From the NCBI RefSeq assembly GCF_002954245.1, contig NZ_PPTG01000009.1, forward strand, positions 280,404 through 344,403: 64,000 nucleotides of DNA, given 5' to 3'. Positions 7,534 through 15,914 of this stretch are shown piece by piece (position 1 is the stretch's first letter; the number at the start of each line of letters is the position of its first letter). Origin of the DNA: Cryobacterium aureum. GTDB lineage: Bacteria; Actinomycetota; Actinomycetes; Actinomycetales; Microbacteriaceae. The notes below the pieces were generated by a model, which made no database searches, had not been told where the DNA came from, and saw only the letters and a list, made by a program, of their open reading frames with translations. Both the position numbers and the translations under genes were made by a program.

Positions 7534-8392
7534 TGCCGGCGCAGAGGATGACCGCGATGCCGCCGATGATGGTCTGCCAGGTGAGCCCTTCGTGGAGGAT
7601 GGCTGCGGCCCAGAGGATGCTGAGGACGGGTTGGGTGAGTTGCACCTGGCTGACCTGGGCCATGGGCCCGATGGCGAGTCCGCGGTACCAGGCGAAGAAT
7701 CCCAGGAACATGCTCACCACTCCGAGGTAAGCAAACGCCGCCCATTGGGTGAGCGTGCCGGTAGGTGGCTGGTCGACGATAGCAATTATCGTCAGGGCGC
7801 CCATGAGGGGCGCGGCCAGAACGAGGGCCCACGATACGGTTTGCCAGGATCCGATCTCGCGCGCGAGCAGGCCTCCTTCGGCGTAGCCGATGGCGGCGGC
7901 CGCGACGGCACCGAATAGGAGCAGGTCTGACCATTGCAAGCGGATGCCTCCGCCACCCTGCAAGGATGCGAAAGCCACGGCGACCAGTGCCCCGAGTGCG
8001 GCCATGATCCAGAACGGCAGTGGTGGTCGCTCTTTTCCCCGGATGACAGCCATGACGGCCGTCGCTGCAGGGAGGAGCGCAATCACCACGGCGCCGTGGC
8101 TGGCCGACGCCGTCATGAGGGCGAATGAGGTAAGGAGGGGAAACCCGACGACGACGCCGCCCGCGACGACGGCGAGGCGAAACCACTGGTTGCCGCGAGG
8201 AACGTGTTGCCGGGTAATGATCAGGGCGGCCGCGGCAAGCACGGCAGCGATGACAGCGCGGCCGGAGCCGATGAACAGCGGGGACATGCTCTCGACGGCG
8301 ACGCGGGTGAAGGGAACGGTGAAAGAAAACGCGGCGACGCCGAGCAGACCCCAGGCGAGGCCGGCTCGGGACGGTGATAGCGGTGCGGGCAT
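7457..8392 (-). CDS. EamA (DMT) family exporter
   Basis: The predicted protein has ~311 residues with about ten transmembrane helices in two EamA repeats, starting AGLAWGLLGVAAFSFTVPFTR. Members export amino acids or other metabolites; the substrate is unknown. ATG 8392 (MPAPLSPSR) is preferred over ATG 8422 because the likely -10 box (CATAAT on the minus strand, 8414-8409) lies between them. It diverges from the MocR regulator at 8421, the usual arrangement for a regulator and its target transporter. The last ~18 residues (RVAWHGSGKMPSGGGYF) are read from a GNAT gene remnant, so the natural C-terminus has been replaced. Confidence 0.85.
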   Translation of the reverse strand: MPAPLSPSRAGLAWGLLGVAAFSFTVPFTRVAVESMSPLFIGSGRAVIAAVLAAAALIITRQHVPRGNQWFRLAVVAGGVVVGFPLLTSFALMTASASHGAVVIALLPAATAVMAVIRGKERPPLPFWIMAALGALVAVAFASLQGGGGIRLQWSDLLLFGAVAAAAIGYAEGGLLAREIGSWQTVSWALVLAAPLMGALTIIAIVDQPPTGTLTQWAAFAYLGVVSMFLGFFAWYRGLAIGPMAQVSQVQLTQPVLSILWAAAILHEGLTWQTIIGGIAVILCAGIAIRTHRGRVAWHGSGKMPSGGGYF

Positions 8393-8399
8393 CCGGTTG

Positions 8400-8420
8400 A
8401 TAGCGCTATTATGATCTGAC
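8400..8420. promoter_or_regulatory. Overlapping divergent promoters of EamA and MocR genes
   Basis: The segment holds the 8-bp palindrome TAGCGCTA (8401-8408) overlapping a plus-strand -10 box TATTAT (8407-8412) and a minus-strand -10 box CATAAT (8414-8409). The plus start codon follows its -10 by 8 nt, giving a leaderless transcript. A GATAGC sequence recurs just inside the MocR gene. The palindrome is a candidate operator. Confidence 0.5.
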
Positions 8421-9830
8421 ATGGATAACGATAGCAGTTCTCGGATCGTGGCCGCACTGCGCGAGTGGATCGCTGGCCGCGGGCCGGGCGCCCGGCTGCC
8501 CACCAGCCGGATGCTCGTCGCCGAGTACGGGGCGAGCCCGGTGACGGTGCAGAAAGCCCTGCGCACTCTCGCGGCGCAGGGCTTGATCGAAACCCGGCCC
8601 GGCTCCGGCACGTTCGTTCGCGCGGTGCGTACGGCTCGTCCGCTCGACTTCAGCTGGCAGACCGCAGCTATGCGTTCCCCGAACAGTCACCTCAGCGGGC
8701 TGAGCCCTGCGCTACGTGCAGCTCCGCAGGGAAGCATCGCTCTGCATTCCGGGTATCCCGACCGAGAGCTGTTGCCGGAGCGGTTGGTCCGGTCAGCGCT
8801 GGCTCGCGCGGCCCGAAGCGAGGCGGCGCTGACGCGTTCACCCGTCGCGGGCCTTCCGGAGCTGCAGTCCTGGTTTGCCCACGAGCTTGGCTCCGCAACA
8901 CCGGTCGGCGTCACTCCTCCCCTGTCCAGCGATGTCATCGTGCTGCCCGGAAGTCAAAGTGGCCTGGCCACGATCTTCCGTGCTCTGGTCACCACTGGTG
9001 CGCCGCTGCTGATGGAATCGCCCACGTACTGGGGCGCGATCCAGGCTGCGGCTCAAGCCGGGGTCGACGTTGTCCCGATTCCATCGGGACCCGAGGGGCC
9101 CGATCCCGACGAGCTCTCTCGGGCGTTCCAGGAAACTGGTTCGCGCGTCTTCTATGCACAACCCACCTATGCGAACCCGACTGGCGCACAGTGGTCAGAG
9201 ACCACCACGACGCACATCCTCGACGTCGTTCGGGCGCACGGCGCCTTCTTGGTCGAGGACGATTGGGCCCATGACTTCGGCATCGATACCGATCCGCATC
9301 CTGTCGCCGGGCGCGATGACGCCGGCCATGTCGTCTATGTGCGATCCCTCACGAAGAGCGTCTCGCCGTCCCTTCGTGTGGCGGCAATTATTGCCCGCGG
9401 TCCCGCCAAGGAACGCATTCTCGCCGACCGCGGCGCCGAATCGATGTACGTCAGCGGACTCCTTCAAGCCGCAGTGCTCGACGTCGTCACCCAGCCCGGT
9501 TGGCAGACCCACCTCCGCAATCTTCGCCCGCAACTGCGGGCACGGCGAGATCTGTTATTGACGAGTCTGCGCGAGCATGCACCCGACGCCCACATAACCA
9601 CGGTTCCGGCTGGTGGTCTCAACCTGTGGGCTCGCCTGCCCGACGGGACAAACCTCGAGCGGCTGGTCGCAGACTGCGAAGCCGCCGGGGTACTGATCGC
9701 TGCCGGCTCGAGTTGGTTCCCGGCCGAGGCCACCGGCCCCTTCATCAGGCTCAACTACTCCGGGCCGAACCCGGGGGCATTTCCCGACGGAGCCCGCATC
9801 ATCGGCCAAGCACTTTTGTTCAACCACTGA
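8421..9830 (+). CDS. MocR-type GntR regulator with aminotransferase-like domain
   Basis: This 469-residue two-domain regulator has an N-terminal winged helix of the GntR type (residues ~5-72, with LPTSRMLVAEYGASPVTVQKAL and the GLIETRPGSGTFV wing). A fold-type I PLP domain follows, with YAQPTYANPTGAQWS and VEDDWAHDF, and the PLP lysine in SLTKSVSPSLRVA, Lys 312. MocR proteins use PLP or an amino-acid aldimine as effector and usually control adjacent divergent genes, here an EamA exporter. The ATG at 8421 shares the CATG tetranucleotide with an alternative start of the exporter. Export of a PLP-reactive amino compound is an inference. Confidence 0.92.
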   Translation: MDNDSSSRIVAALREWIAGRGPGARLPTSRMLVAEYGASPVTVQKALRTLAAQGLIETRPGSGTFVRAVRTARPLDFSWQTAAMRSPNSHLSGLSPALRAAPQGSIALHSGYPDRELLPERLVRSALARAARSEAALTRSPVAGLPELQSWFAHELGSATPVGVTPPLSSDVIVLPGSQSGLATIFRALVTTGAPLLMESPTYWGAIQAAAQAGVDVVPIPSGPEGPDPDELSRAFQETGSRVFYAQPTYANPTGAQWSETTTTHILDVVRAHGAFLVEDDWAHDFGIDTDPHPVAGRDDAGHVVYVRSLTKSVSPSLRVAAIIARGPAKERILADRGAESMYVSGLLQAAVLDVVTQPGWQTHLRNLRPQLRARRDLLLTSLREHAPDAHITTVPAGGLNLWARLPDGTNLERLVADCEAAGVLIAAGSSWFPAEATGPFIRLNYSGPNPGAFPDGARIIGQALLFNH

Positions 9831-9931
9831 CCGTGCCCGCGGCCCGCGAGCGTTGTCACCTCGAGCGCACCGCGCATAGTTGGTGCCGCCGCGGGATATC
9901 GAGTTGTCGCCGTCCGCTATATATTGATGAC

Positions 9932-10717
9932 ATGTCATTCAAAAACACATCATCGAAGTTCGATATGCCCGTGCCGCCGACAGTTGTGTGTGTGCCGTGC
10001 TTTTCGGGTGCTCCGTGGGACCTCAAGGTCCTTCACGGTTTCGATGGTCTTCCGACTCGCACCATGCAACTTCCCGAGGATTTAAAGGATGTCGACGGTT
10101 ACGCCAACTTTCTGGCCGAACAGGTTCACGACCTCGACTCCTACGTCTTGGTGGGCGATTCCTTCGGCGCCGTCATCAGCCTCGCTCTTGCCATCCGCCA
10201 GCCAAAGGGCCTCGTGGGACTCGTGCTGTCCGGAGGGTTCGCCGCGAACCCTCTTCCGAGGTGGAAAGGCGTCGCGGCCAAGCTGTCTCGGTTTGCCAAC
10301 GGAGCCCTCTATCGGCACGGCACGCTCCGGTTTCACGCCTCCCAGCTCGCTTCGCATTTCGACGCCACGGCAGAAGTGCCGCACACGCACAACGACTACC
10401 GACACCTGTTTGTGCAGAACACTCCGCGATCGAGCTACACCGCTCGAGTGACGTCCGTTACACAATTTAATCTGCTCAACGACCTGGCTCTGGTACAGGT
10501 GCCAACGCTCGTGCTCACGCCGGCCGATGACCGACTGGTCGGCGTGCACGCTTCGCGCCAGCTGTTGGATGGCATCCGTCAGTCGTCAGAAATTGTGTTG
10601 CCGAGAACTGGCCACATGTTCCGTTTCACGCACCCAACCCTGTACTCCAACACGATCCGCGCTTTCATGGACAGCCTGCAGCCGGTCGACGCGTCGGCTC
10701 ACAGCGTCGCGTCGTGA
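9932..10717 (+). CDS. Alpha/beta hydrolase
   Basis: This 261-residue protein has an alpha/beta hydrolase core: TVVCVPCFSGAPWD near the N-terminus, the nucleophile elbow VLVGDSFGAVIS, VLTPADDRLVG carrying the Asp and PRTGHMFRFTHP with the His. The substrate is unknown. ATG 9932 is preferred because a -10 box TATATT (9920-9925) lies 6 nt before it, consistent with leaderless transcription, and because the upstream frame lacks domain signal. Its TGA overlaps the GTG of the next gene, a MarR regulator, so the two form a coupled operon. Confidence 0.82.
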   Translation: MSFKNTSSKFDMPVPPTVVCVPCFSGAPWDLKVLHGFDGLPTRTMQLPEDLKDVDGYANFLAEQVHDLDSYVLVGDSFGAVISLALAIRQPKGLVGLVLSGGFAANPLPRWKGVAAKLSRFANGALYRHGTLRFHASQLASHFDATAEVPHTHNDYRHLFVQNTPRSSYTARVTSVTQFNLLNDLALVQVPTLVLTPADDRLVGVHASRQLLDGIRQSSEIVLPRTGHMFRFTHPTLYSNTIRAFMDSLQPVDASAHSVAS

Positions 10718-11178
10718 ATCCCGCCGAAGAGCTCCGATTTCTCGTTCTCGCCGCCCAGCGCGAAGGCAACCGTATCCTGCTCGACCTCCTCCGCCCCCTT
10801 GGAGTGTCACCGTCCCAGGCCGAGGTGATTCGCGTGCTGGCCGATCACGGGCCGCTCTCCCTCGTCGACCTCGGAGTGCTGCTGGTCTGTGAGCTCGGGA
10901 GCCCCAGCCGGTTGGTGGATGGCCTGGTGGCCGCGACCCTACTCGAGCGGATGCCCGCAGTCGACGACCGGAGGCGGGTGATCCTCTCCCTAACCGATGC
11001 CGGTCGGGAGAAGGACATCAGCATTCGGGCAGTCGAAGCGACACTGCACGGCTTCATCGAGCAGTCGCTGACCACTGCGGAAATTGCGAGTGTCAACGCC
11101 ACGCTGCACAAGTTCGTATCCGGACGCCCGGCCGGCATTGCCGTCGTGAAGCGTTCGGCGGCTGCCGGTCCGCGCTGA
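10714..11178 (+). CDS. MarR family transcriptional regulator
   Basis: This 154-residue winged-helix protein has the MarR layout: an N-terminal dimer helix, ILLDLLRPLGVSPSQAEVIRVLADHGPLSLVDLGVLL, the recognition region SPSRLVDGLVAATLLERMP, and the wing AVDDRRRVILSLTDAGRE. It starts at GTG 10714, overlapping the hydrolase stop by 4 nt (GTGA). MarR proteins typically repress their own operon and respond to small phenolic ligands. A role in controlling the upstream hydrolase is inferred from the coupling. Confidence 0.88.
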   Translation: MNPAEELRFLVLAAQREGNRILLDLLRPLGVSPSQAEVIRVLADHGPLSLVDLGVLLVCELGSPSRLVDGLVAATLLERMPAVDDRRRVILSLTDAGREKDISIRAVEATLHGFIEQSLTTAEIASVNATLHKFVSGRPAGIAVVKRSAAAGPR

Positions 11179-11228
11179 TAGGCACCATGCACCGAACGAA
11201 TACCGTATAGCCGTCATCGGGAGTTGCC

Positions 11229-11450
11229 CTACTGCAGTCGTGCGGGCTTTTCGGTCAAGTCGAACTTCGCCTTCCGCGACGATCCCTTGGCCATAGCAAG
11301 ATAGGTGCCCGTGCCGAGCACAATTGCAATGCTCAGCGCATTGTGAAACGGAAAATTGCCGTTCACCCAGAGCGCCGCAAAAAGAAAAAAAGCGGCGACA
11401 GACAATGCAGAAACGACCGGGATAAGACGCGTGGTGATCTTGTTATCCAT
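11229..11450 (-). CDS. Small two-helix membrane protein
   Basis: This 73-residue protein has two hydrophobic segments (about residues 9-28 and 38-53) and a basic, charged C-terminus (KGSSRKAKFDLTEKPARLQ). No family was recognised. The ATG at 11450 is the only good start. It is convergent with the MarR gene, and its promoter side faces the intergenic region carrying palindrome copy 6. Confidence 0.6.
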   Translation of the reverse strand: MDNKITTRLIPVVSALSVAAFFLFAALWVNGNFPFHNALSIAIVLGTGTYLAMAKGSSRKAKFDLTEKPARLQ

Positions 11451-11600
11451 GGCCCCATCCTATTGATGAGGCTCCTGTCACGGGACCTACATCCTGCGCC
11501 CATTCCCTTTGATGGCGTTAGGGAATCGACTCAAAACCCTTTTCTTCATCGGCAGCAATTCCTGCGGTACGCCCGAAACCGGCCTCGCCTCAAAGAGCTC

Positions 11601-11627
11601 GTCCCGTAGAAGGTTCCCTATACGGAC
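11601..11627 (+). repeat. Dispersed imperfect palindrome, copy 6
   Basis: This copy reads GTCCCGTAGAAGGTTCC then CTATACGGAC, with complementary ends GTCC-CGTA and TACGGAC. It lies 32 nt before the ATG of the following hydrolase, so it would overlap or adjoin that gene's promoter. Confidence 0.65.
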
Positions 11628-11659
11628 GGCGTCGGAAGCGGTCGCACTAAACTTCGGGC

Positions 11660-12505
11660 ATGAACCCCGAGATTACGCAGCTTCTAGACCGCTCGCGTTC
11701 AAGCTGGTCGGTGCCGGCCGAGCCCCGTTCGCTGCAAGCGCGCATTTGGCCGACGAATGGATCAACTCCTGCTCCCGTCGTCGTGCTGTCGCACGGCACG
11801 GGTGGAGCGGGAGAGGACCTGGACTGGCTCGCGAAACCGCTCAACGACGCGGGATTCCTCGTAGCTTCGGTCGATCACCCCGGTAACAGCTACAACGACG
11901 AGTACCTCGTCGAAGGATTCACGTTCGCGTGGGAGCGAGCGCGAGACATCACCCTCCTCATCGACCACCTCGTGGACGAGCGTGACATAGATATTCGGCG
12001 CATTGGTGCGGCCGGATTCTCGTTCGGGGGCTACACCGTCACGGCGGTGCTCGGCGGCAAGATTGACGGACACATCATGGATGCGATGTTCCAGGGACAT
12101 ATTCCCGCTCCTGATGTGCCGGAGTTTCCCGACCTGATTAAAACGCTACGGAGCAAGTACTCCGATGCCGAGTTGACCTCGTTAGTAGAATCCGGTGCAC
12201 GATCGATGACCGACACGCGTGTGCGGGCAGGGATCCTTCTGGCGCCCGCGATTGGGAGGCTCCTGATCCCCGAATCACTACAGCATATTTCTGCCCCGGT
12301 TTTGGTGCGCTGGGGGGACGCCGACGACAACACGCCGCCGGAAGACAACGCGCTCCTTTACCGGGACCTCATTCCTCACGCCCACGGAGAGAGTCTTGGC
12401 TCGGATATCGGGCATTACGTCTTCCTCGGCGACCGAGAGGATCCCACGGGTGTGCGATCACGGGTCGCAGCCGAAGCGGTCACATTCTTCACGTCCAATC
12501 TCTGA
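11660..12505 (+). CDS. Alpha/beta hydrolase (dienelactone hydrolase/PAF-acetylhydrolase-like)
   Basis: This 281-residue serine hydrolase has the core PVVVLSHGTGGAGEDLDWLA (oxyanion HGTGG), a nucleophile elbow GAAGFSFGGYTVT, and an Asp/His pair in RWGDADDNTPPE and SDIGHYVFLGD. The layout resembles bacterial dienelactone hydrolase or platelet-activating-factor acetylhydrolase-like proteins; the substrate is unknown. There is no signal peptide. It is a single gene preceded by palindrome copy 6. Confidence 0.82.
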   Translation: MNPEITQLLDRSRSSWSVPAEPRSLQARIWPTNGSTPAPVVVLSHGTGGAGEDLDWLAKPLNDAGFLVASVDHPGNSYNDEYLVEGFTFAWERARDITLLIDHLVDERDIDIRRIGAAGFSFGGYTVTAVLGGKIDGHIMDAMFQGHIPAPDVPEFPDLIKTLRSKYSDAELTSLVESGARSMTDTRVRAGILLAPAIGRLLIPESLQHISAPVLVRWGDADDNTPPEDNALLYRDLIPHAHGESLGSDIGHYVFLGDREDPTGVRSRVAAEAVTFFTSNL

Positions 12506-12744
12506 GCACGCCACCCAGCGTTTAGGCAAGCACCCACGTGTCGCCCCGTACCGTGGGGGTTCCAATACAGCAACTGCGCGACAGTCGGCGATTAGCGTCT
12601 CGGGTGCGCCGATCGCTTTACCTCTTTCGGGCGCTCGCGTGGTCGATAACGTCCGGCATTTCCGCTCAATCAGGCAACCTTCGGTTGCGGGAGTCGTCTG
12701 CACGGCGTTATAGTGACGTGCAACCAAACATTGCAGAAGGTTGG

Positions 12745-13215
12745 ATGAAAATGGAGTACGGACGCATCGAACGCGAGTTCCGCATCGACGCCTCGCCCGA
12801 GGTGGTTTTCGCAGTCATCAGCAGCCCCGCGCACATCCGGGAATGGTGGCATGCTGAGGCAGACCTGGAGCCTGTCCCAGGTGCCATCGGTGAGCTTGTT
12901 TGGGGCGACAAGGCCAAAGGTGAGGCAGAGGTCGCTTCCATCACCGTGGTTGACGTTGAACAGCCTCGATTGTTTTCCTTCCGTTGGGTCTATCCCCACG
13001 CTGAGGTCGCGACCGCTGCGAACTCGTTGCTGGTGACCTTCGAGCTCGTGCCGTCTGGCACTGGCACCGTGGTTCGTCTGACCGAGGTGGGATTCCGCGA
13101 AATGGGTTGGGAGGCTGCCGTTCTCGAGGAGCAATACAAGGAGCACTCCGTCGGCTGGGATACGCACTTTGCCAGTCTTCGCGACTATCTCGGGCAATTG
13201 GTGGCCGCCCAATGA
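12745..13215 (+). CDS. SRPBCC (AHSA1) domain protein
   Basis: This 156-residue protein is an AHSA1-type START-like ligand-binding fold, running from IEREFRIDASPEVVFAVISSPAHIREWW through a beta-grip to GWDTHFASLRDYLGQL at the C-terminal helix. ATG 12745 has AGAAGG 4-9 nt upstream. Its stop overlaps the ArsR gene by ATGA. AHSA1-ArsR pairs are common in actinobacteria and presumably bind a hydrophobic ligand under control of the repressor; no substrate is evident. The 239-nt gap upstream carries only a degenerate trace of the dispersed palindrome. Confidence 0.85.
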   Translation: MKMEYGRIEREFRIDASPEVVFAVISSPAHIREWWHAEADLEPVPGAIGELVWGDKAKGEAEVASITVVDVEQPRLFSFRWVYPHAEVATAANSLLVTFELVPSGTGTVVRLTEVGFREMGWEAAVLEEQYKEHSVGWDTHFASLRDYLGQLVAAQ

Positions 13216-13574
13216 CGGCTGTAATCGACGATGACCTGTGGTCTGCGATCGGGGACCCGACCCGGCGGCGCATGCTCGACATGCTCTTGGCGGCTGGCGA
13301 TGGCACGGCAACCAGCCTCAGCGACAAATTACCCGTCACACGTCAGGCCGTCGCCAAGCACCTTGGGGTACTGCAACGTGCGGGCTTGGTCTCTGCCACG
13401 CCCATCGGACGCGAGACGCGTTACAGGTTGAACGATGCACAATTCGCTCGCGCGGTAGCGCAGCTTTCCACCGTCGGGGCGTCCTGGGACGCACGGCTAC
13501 AGCGGATCACCCAGATCGCTGAAGCAATCCAGCGTGGCCAAGACGCTGATCCCAGACGACAGAACAAGACGTGA
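13212..13574 (+). CDS. ArsR family transcriptional regulator
   Basis: This 120-residue winged-helix repressor reads DDLWSAIGDPTRRRMLDMLL, then LSDKLPVTRQAVAKHLGVLQRAGLV as the HTH, and the wing GRETRYRLN. It lacks the CVC metal-binding helix motif of metal sensors, so it belongs to the non-metal subfamily often paired with AHSA1 proteins. It starts at ATG 13212 (overlap ATGA with the AHSA1 gene) and its own TGA overlaps a GTG at the beginning of the damaged downstream gene. Confidence 0.9.
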   Translation: MTAVIDDDLWSAIGDPTRRRMLDMLLAAGDGTATSLSDKLPVTRQAVAKHLGVLQRAGLVSATPIGRETRYRLNDAQFARAVAQLSTVGASWDARLQRITQIAEAIQRGQDADPRRQNKT

Positions 13575-13585
13575 GAGAAGGCCCC

Positions 13586-13843
13586 ATGGTCACGACAGAA
13601 CTACGCAGCGCATATGAAAAACTCTTCGAAGCGGCAATACTTCCCGATCTCGGCGAAGCCCGTGACGGGGGTTGGAACGCTGATCAGATATTGGCTCATC
13701 TCCTATTTGGACGGCGTCCACCGCCTCACAGCGCACATTCATCCAGAGCAGCAGCCCTCCATGAAGGTGGCGCGAATCAAGGCCTACACGCGACCTCATC
13801 GAAGAAGGATGGTGAAATTCGCTGGAAATCCAAGCAACCGTAA
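13586..13843 (+). pseudogene. Damaged third gene of the AHSA1-ArsR operon
   Basis: A good start (ATG 13586 with GAGAAGG upstream) opens a plausible protein, VTTELRSAYEKLFEAA then DGGWNADQILAHLL. The frame then turns into Pro/His/Ser-rich nonsense. A plausible continuation (YLDGVHRLTAHIHPEQQPSM) appears in the +1 frame. This pattern suggests one or two frameshifts or a small deletion near 13705. The family may be a DinB-like small protein that often accompanies such operons, but this is not firm. Confidence 0.45.
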
Positions 13844-13857
13844 CGCACCCGTTACGG
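13838..13857. terminator. 7-bp perfect hairpin after AHSA1-ArsR operon
   Basis: CCGTAAC-GCACCC-GTTACGG forms a 7-bp stem at the end of the damaged gene. A run of nine T residues (13882-13890) follows 24 nt later, too far for a classic intrinsic terminator. It may be a weak terminator or a protein site. Confidence 0.35.
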
Positions 13858-13938
13858 CAGCTGACCTTTTGTGACCGGCTATTTTTTTTTCGAGGCGCGC
13901 GATTCGGGCCTTTGTCTACGGTGAGGCAAGCTGGGTTC

Positions 13939-14547
13939 ATGGGCGGCGAAGCGATCTATGTTGAGATTGAGATCAAAGCCGATGTTGATCGTGTGTGGCA
14001 GCTGACTCAAGACCCGGGTCAACATCCACGGTGGGATCTGCGTTTCAGTACTATCACCCCTATCGCGACGCTTCCGACCGGTGGCAGCCGCTTCATCTAC
14101 CAGCGTCGGCTGCTCTTTCATACGATTGTGGGGACTGGCACGTCGCTCGGAGAGAAGCAGCGGCCCGACGGAACTCTGACGTCGGCGCTGCGTTTTACTA
14201 CGGATGACCGCCTTTCGCCGCTCCGAGCAGGACGTGGCTACTGGCGGTACATTTCAACGTCACAGGGGACGACGTTCATAACGGGCTTTGACTATGAGCC
14301 GGGGTGGGGTCGGCTGATCGACCGACTGGTCATGCGACGGATTATCGAATGGATGACCGCGTGGAGCTTTGACCGCCTACGAATCTGGGTCGAGACCGGA
14401 ACACCGCCAGAGCGGTGGACGATCCGGTCCGTCCTCGCGTTCTGGCGCCCGACCCGGCCGAAGGCCGCGCGATGTCGGCGGACACCCAGGCACGGCAACA
14501 CCATGGCTCTGGCCCCCACATCCCTGCACACGCTGGAGGCACCGTGA
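13939..14547 (+). CDS. SRPBCC-fold protein
   Basis: This ~202-residue protein begins with the SRPBCC pattern IYVEIEIKADVDRVWQLTQDPGQHPRWDLRFSTI, has beta-strand-rich central sequence, and ends with LVMRRIIEWMTAWSFDRLRIW plus a basic tail. It probably binds a hydrophobic ligand. The start is uncertain: ATG 13939, or GTG 13921 or TTG 13912 upstream. It overlaps the next gene by GTGA, so the two are translationally coupled. This pairing of an SRPBCC protein with a DUF4166 protein recurs in actinobacteria; the function is unknown. Confidence 0.75.
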   Translation: MGGEAIYVEIEIKADVDRVWQLTQDPGQHPRWDLRFSTITPIATLPTGGSRFIYQRRLLFHTIVGTGTSLGEKQRPDGTLTSALRFTTDDRLSPLRAGRGYWRYISTSQGTTFITGFDYEPGWGRLIDRLVMRRIIEWMTAWSFDRLRIWVETGTPPERWTIRSVLAFWRPTRPKAARCRRTPRHGNTMALAPTSLHTLEAP

Positions 14548-15212
14548 CATCAATTTTTCACGAGGCCCTTGGCGTTGACTTCGACCGGTTGCATCCGATG
14601 TTGCAACGACGATTCGGAGTCGGTCTTGAGGCCGGCTACGCGTGCATCGGCCGCGGCACGATGCTGCAGATCAGCCGAGGGCCATGGTGGACGATTCCAT
14701 TTCTGCGCCTCGGGAAGATTCGCAATATCCTCATTCCCGATCTCGGCACAAACGCACCGTTCACGATCTGGAACTACCCCTACCTCGACCCCTACGGGCG
14801 CGAGACCGTCACCTTCGTGCGTGAGTACCAGGTCCGCGATCAGCCCAGCCGGTTCGACGCGACTATGGTCCTCAGCGGCGGCAAGGTCCTTGATTACTTG
14901 GGTACGCACCAGCATCTGGCAGTCGACCTTGACCTGTCGGTCCAGCCGGACGGGTCACTGCGGTTGCGTTCGGGTGCTCAGCGCTTTTACGAGGGTCCCG
15001 TCGCGTTCCGTTTTCCCATGCTGTTCAGCGGTCGGGCAGAACTGCACGAATCCTACGACGACGCAGCGGACGTCTACCGAATCAGACTCGACGTGCGAAA
15101 CCGTGTCTTTGGATTCCTGTTCGGCTACGAAGGGGAATTCACCTGCGACTTCGTTGAAACTTCCGACGCTCCAGAGCGCCTCAAGCCCCGTCGACACGAA
15201 CGGCGCGTCTAG
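14544..15212 (+). CDS. DUF4166 domain protein
   Basis: This 222-residue protein matches the DUF4166 layout. It has an N-terminal IFHEALGVDFDRLHPMLQRRFG, a central FTIWNYPYLDPYGRETVTFVREY, and a C-terminal RFYEGPVAFRFPMLFSGRAELHE with FGFLFGYEGEFTCDF. The GTG at 14544 is preferred because GGAGG lies 6 nt upstream and because it gives a 4-nt overlap with the previous gene. An in-frame ATG at 14472 would overlap more. DUF4166 is otherwise found fused to saccharopine dehydrogenase-like proteins; its function is unknown. Confidence 0.82.
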   Translation: MTSIFHEALGVDFDRLHPMLQRRFGVGLEAGYACIGRGTMLQISRGPWWTIPFLRLGKIRNILIPDLGTNAPFTIWNYPYLDPYGRETVTFVREYQVRDQPSRFDATMVLSGGKVLDYLGTHQHLAVDLDLSVQPDGSLRLRSGAQRFYEGPVAFRFPMLFSGRAELHESYDDAADVYRIRLDVRNRVFGFLFGYEGEFTCDFVETSDAPERLKPRRHERRV

Positions 15213-15366
15213 GCGATCATCAGTCCGGCTCGCGATCGCAGAGTTTGCGTTCATTTTTCGGTTCGAGAAGCTGCGCCCGGCGCCCTGTCCATTGCGCTGA
15301 CGCGGCGCCGGTGGCTGCACGTGCCAATCGTTGCCCTCATTCGCACTCGCCCCGGCGAAGGTTTGT

Positions 15367-15777
15367 TTAACGCGATGCGCCCTGTCGTGTCGGATATCGT
15401 TTTGGGTCAACGCGCCAGCGGATGTGGTCAGAGGTTTTCGTGGAGCCGCAGGAAAAAACATCAAATATGGTGTCTTCTACTCCGGCGATGGATAGGAACA
15501 CCAGGTGGTCCACTCCTTGAGCGGCGCAATTTTCCACAACGTTCCGGGTCGCTGAGGTGAGCGCCTCATGCAGTCCCATTGCATCGTCCTGCGGGAAGGC
15601 ATTGGAGACGTCGATCACCACATCGACGCCGCGCAGAGCGTCGTTCAGTCCCTCGCCGGTGATGAGATTGACGCCGGTTGAACGGGAAACCGCAAGCACG
15701 GAAATTTTCTTCTTCGCAAACAGACTCGCCGTGCGCGTGCCGGCCGTTCCGGTAGCTCCTAAAACTGCGATTTTCAT
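15367..15777 (-). pseudogene. Truncated NAD(P)-binding (NmrA-like SDR) protein
   Basis: The N-terminal Rossmann half is intact: MKIAVLGATGTAGTRTASLF, VLAVSRSTG, GVDVVIDVSNA and VDHLVFLSIAGVED. After IFDVF (~residue 108) the sequence stops resembling the family and ends at residue 136, whereas family members are ~250-300 residues. The C-terminal substrate-binding half is therefore gone, probably by deletion near 15470. Its ATG overlaps the TGA of another remnant just upstream. Confidence 0.6.
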
Positions 15778-15914
15778 ATGTCCTGACCAACTTTCCTGTC
15801 TATATTTTCAACGAATTCGTTGAGGTTCTGGCCGCTGAGCGCGTCAACGCCACCGGCGAGATCCGTGATTGACACGGTCGCCAAGCTCTCTCGCCAGGCC
15901 TGCTCGGCCTGCCA
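15774..15914 (-). pseudogene. Tail of a lost gene coupled to the truncated SDR
   Basis: On the minus strand a 46-codon frame (WQAEQAWRES... to ...NLNEFVENIDRKVGQDI) runs into a TGA that overlaps the ATG of the truncated SDR as ATGA. It is bounded upstream by an in-frame TAG. The overlap and the amphipathic composition suggest it is the C-terminal end of a former operon partner. No family could be named. Confidence 0.3.

Noticed and set aside
12544..12570. A ninth copy of the dispersed palindrome
   Set aside because: It shares GCCCCGTA and GGGGGTTCC, but the right arm and spacing are degenerate, so it was not counted. A similar weak trace at 17645-17670 was also left out.
13882..13890. A T-run as an intrinsic terminator
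   Set aside because: The nearest perfect stem ends 24 nt upstream, and no stem directly precedes the T run.
15809..15822. The 14-bp perfect palindrome CAACGAATTCGTTG as an operator of the SDR gene
   Set aside because: It falls inside the 46-codon coding remnant upstream, so it may reflect codons rather than a regulatory site, and the associated gene is truncated.
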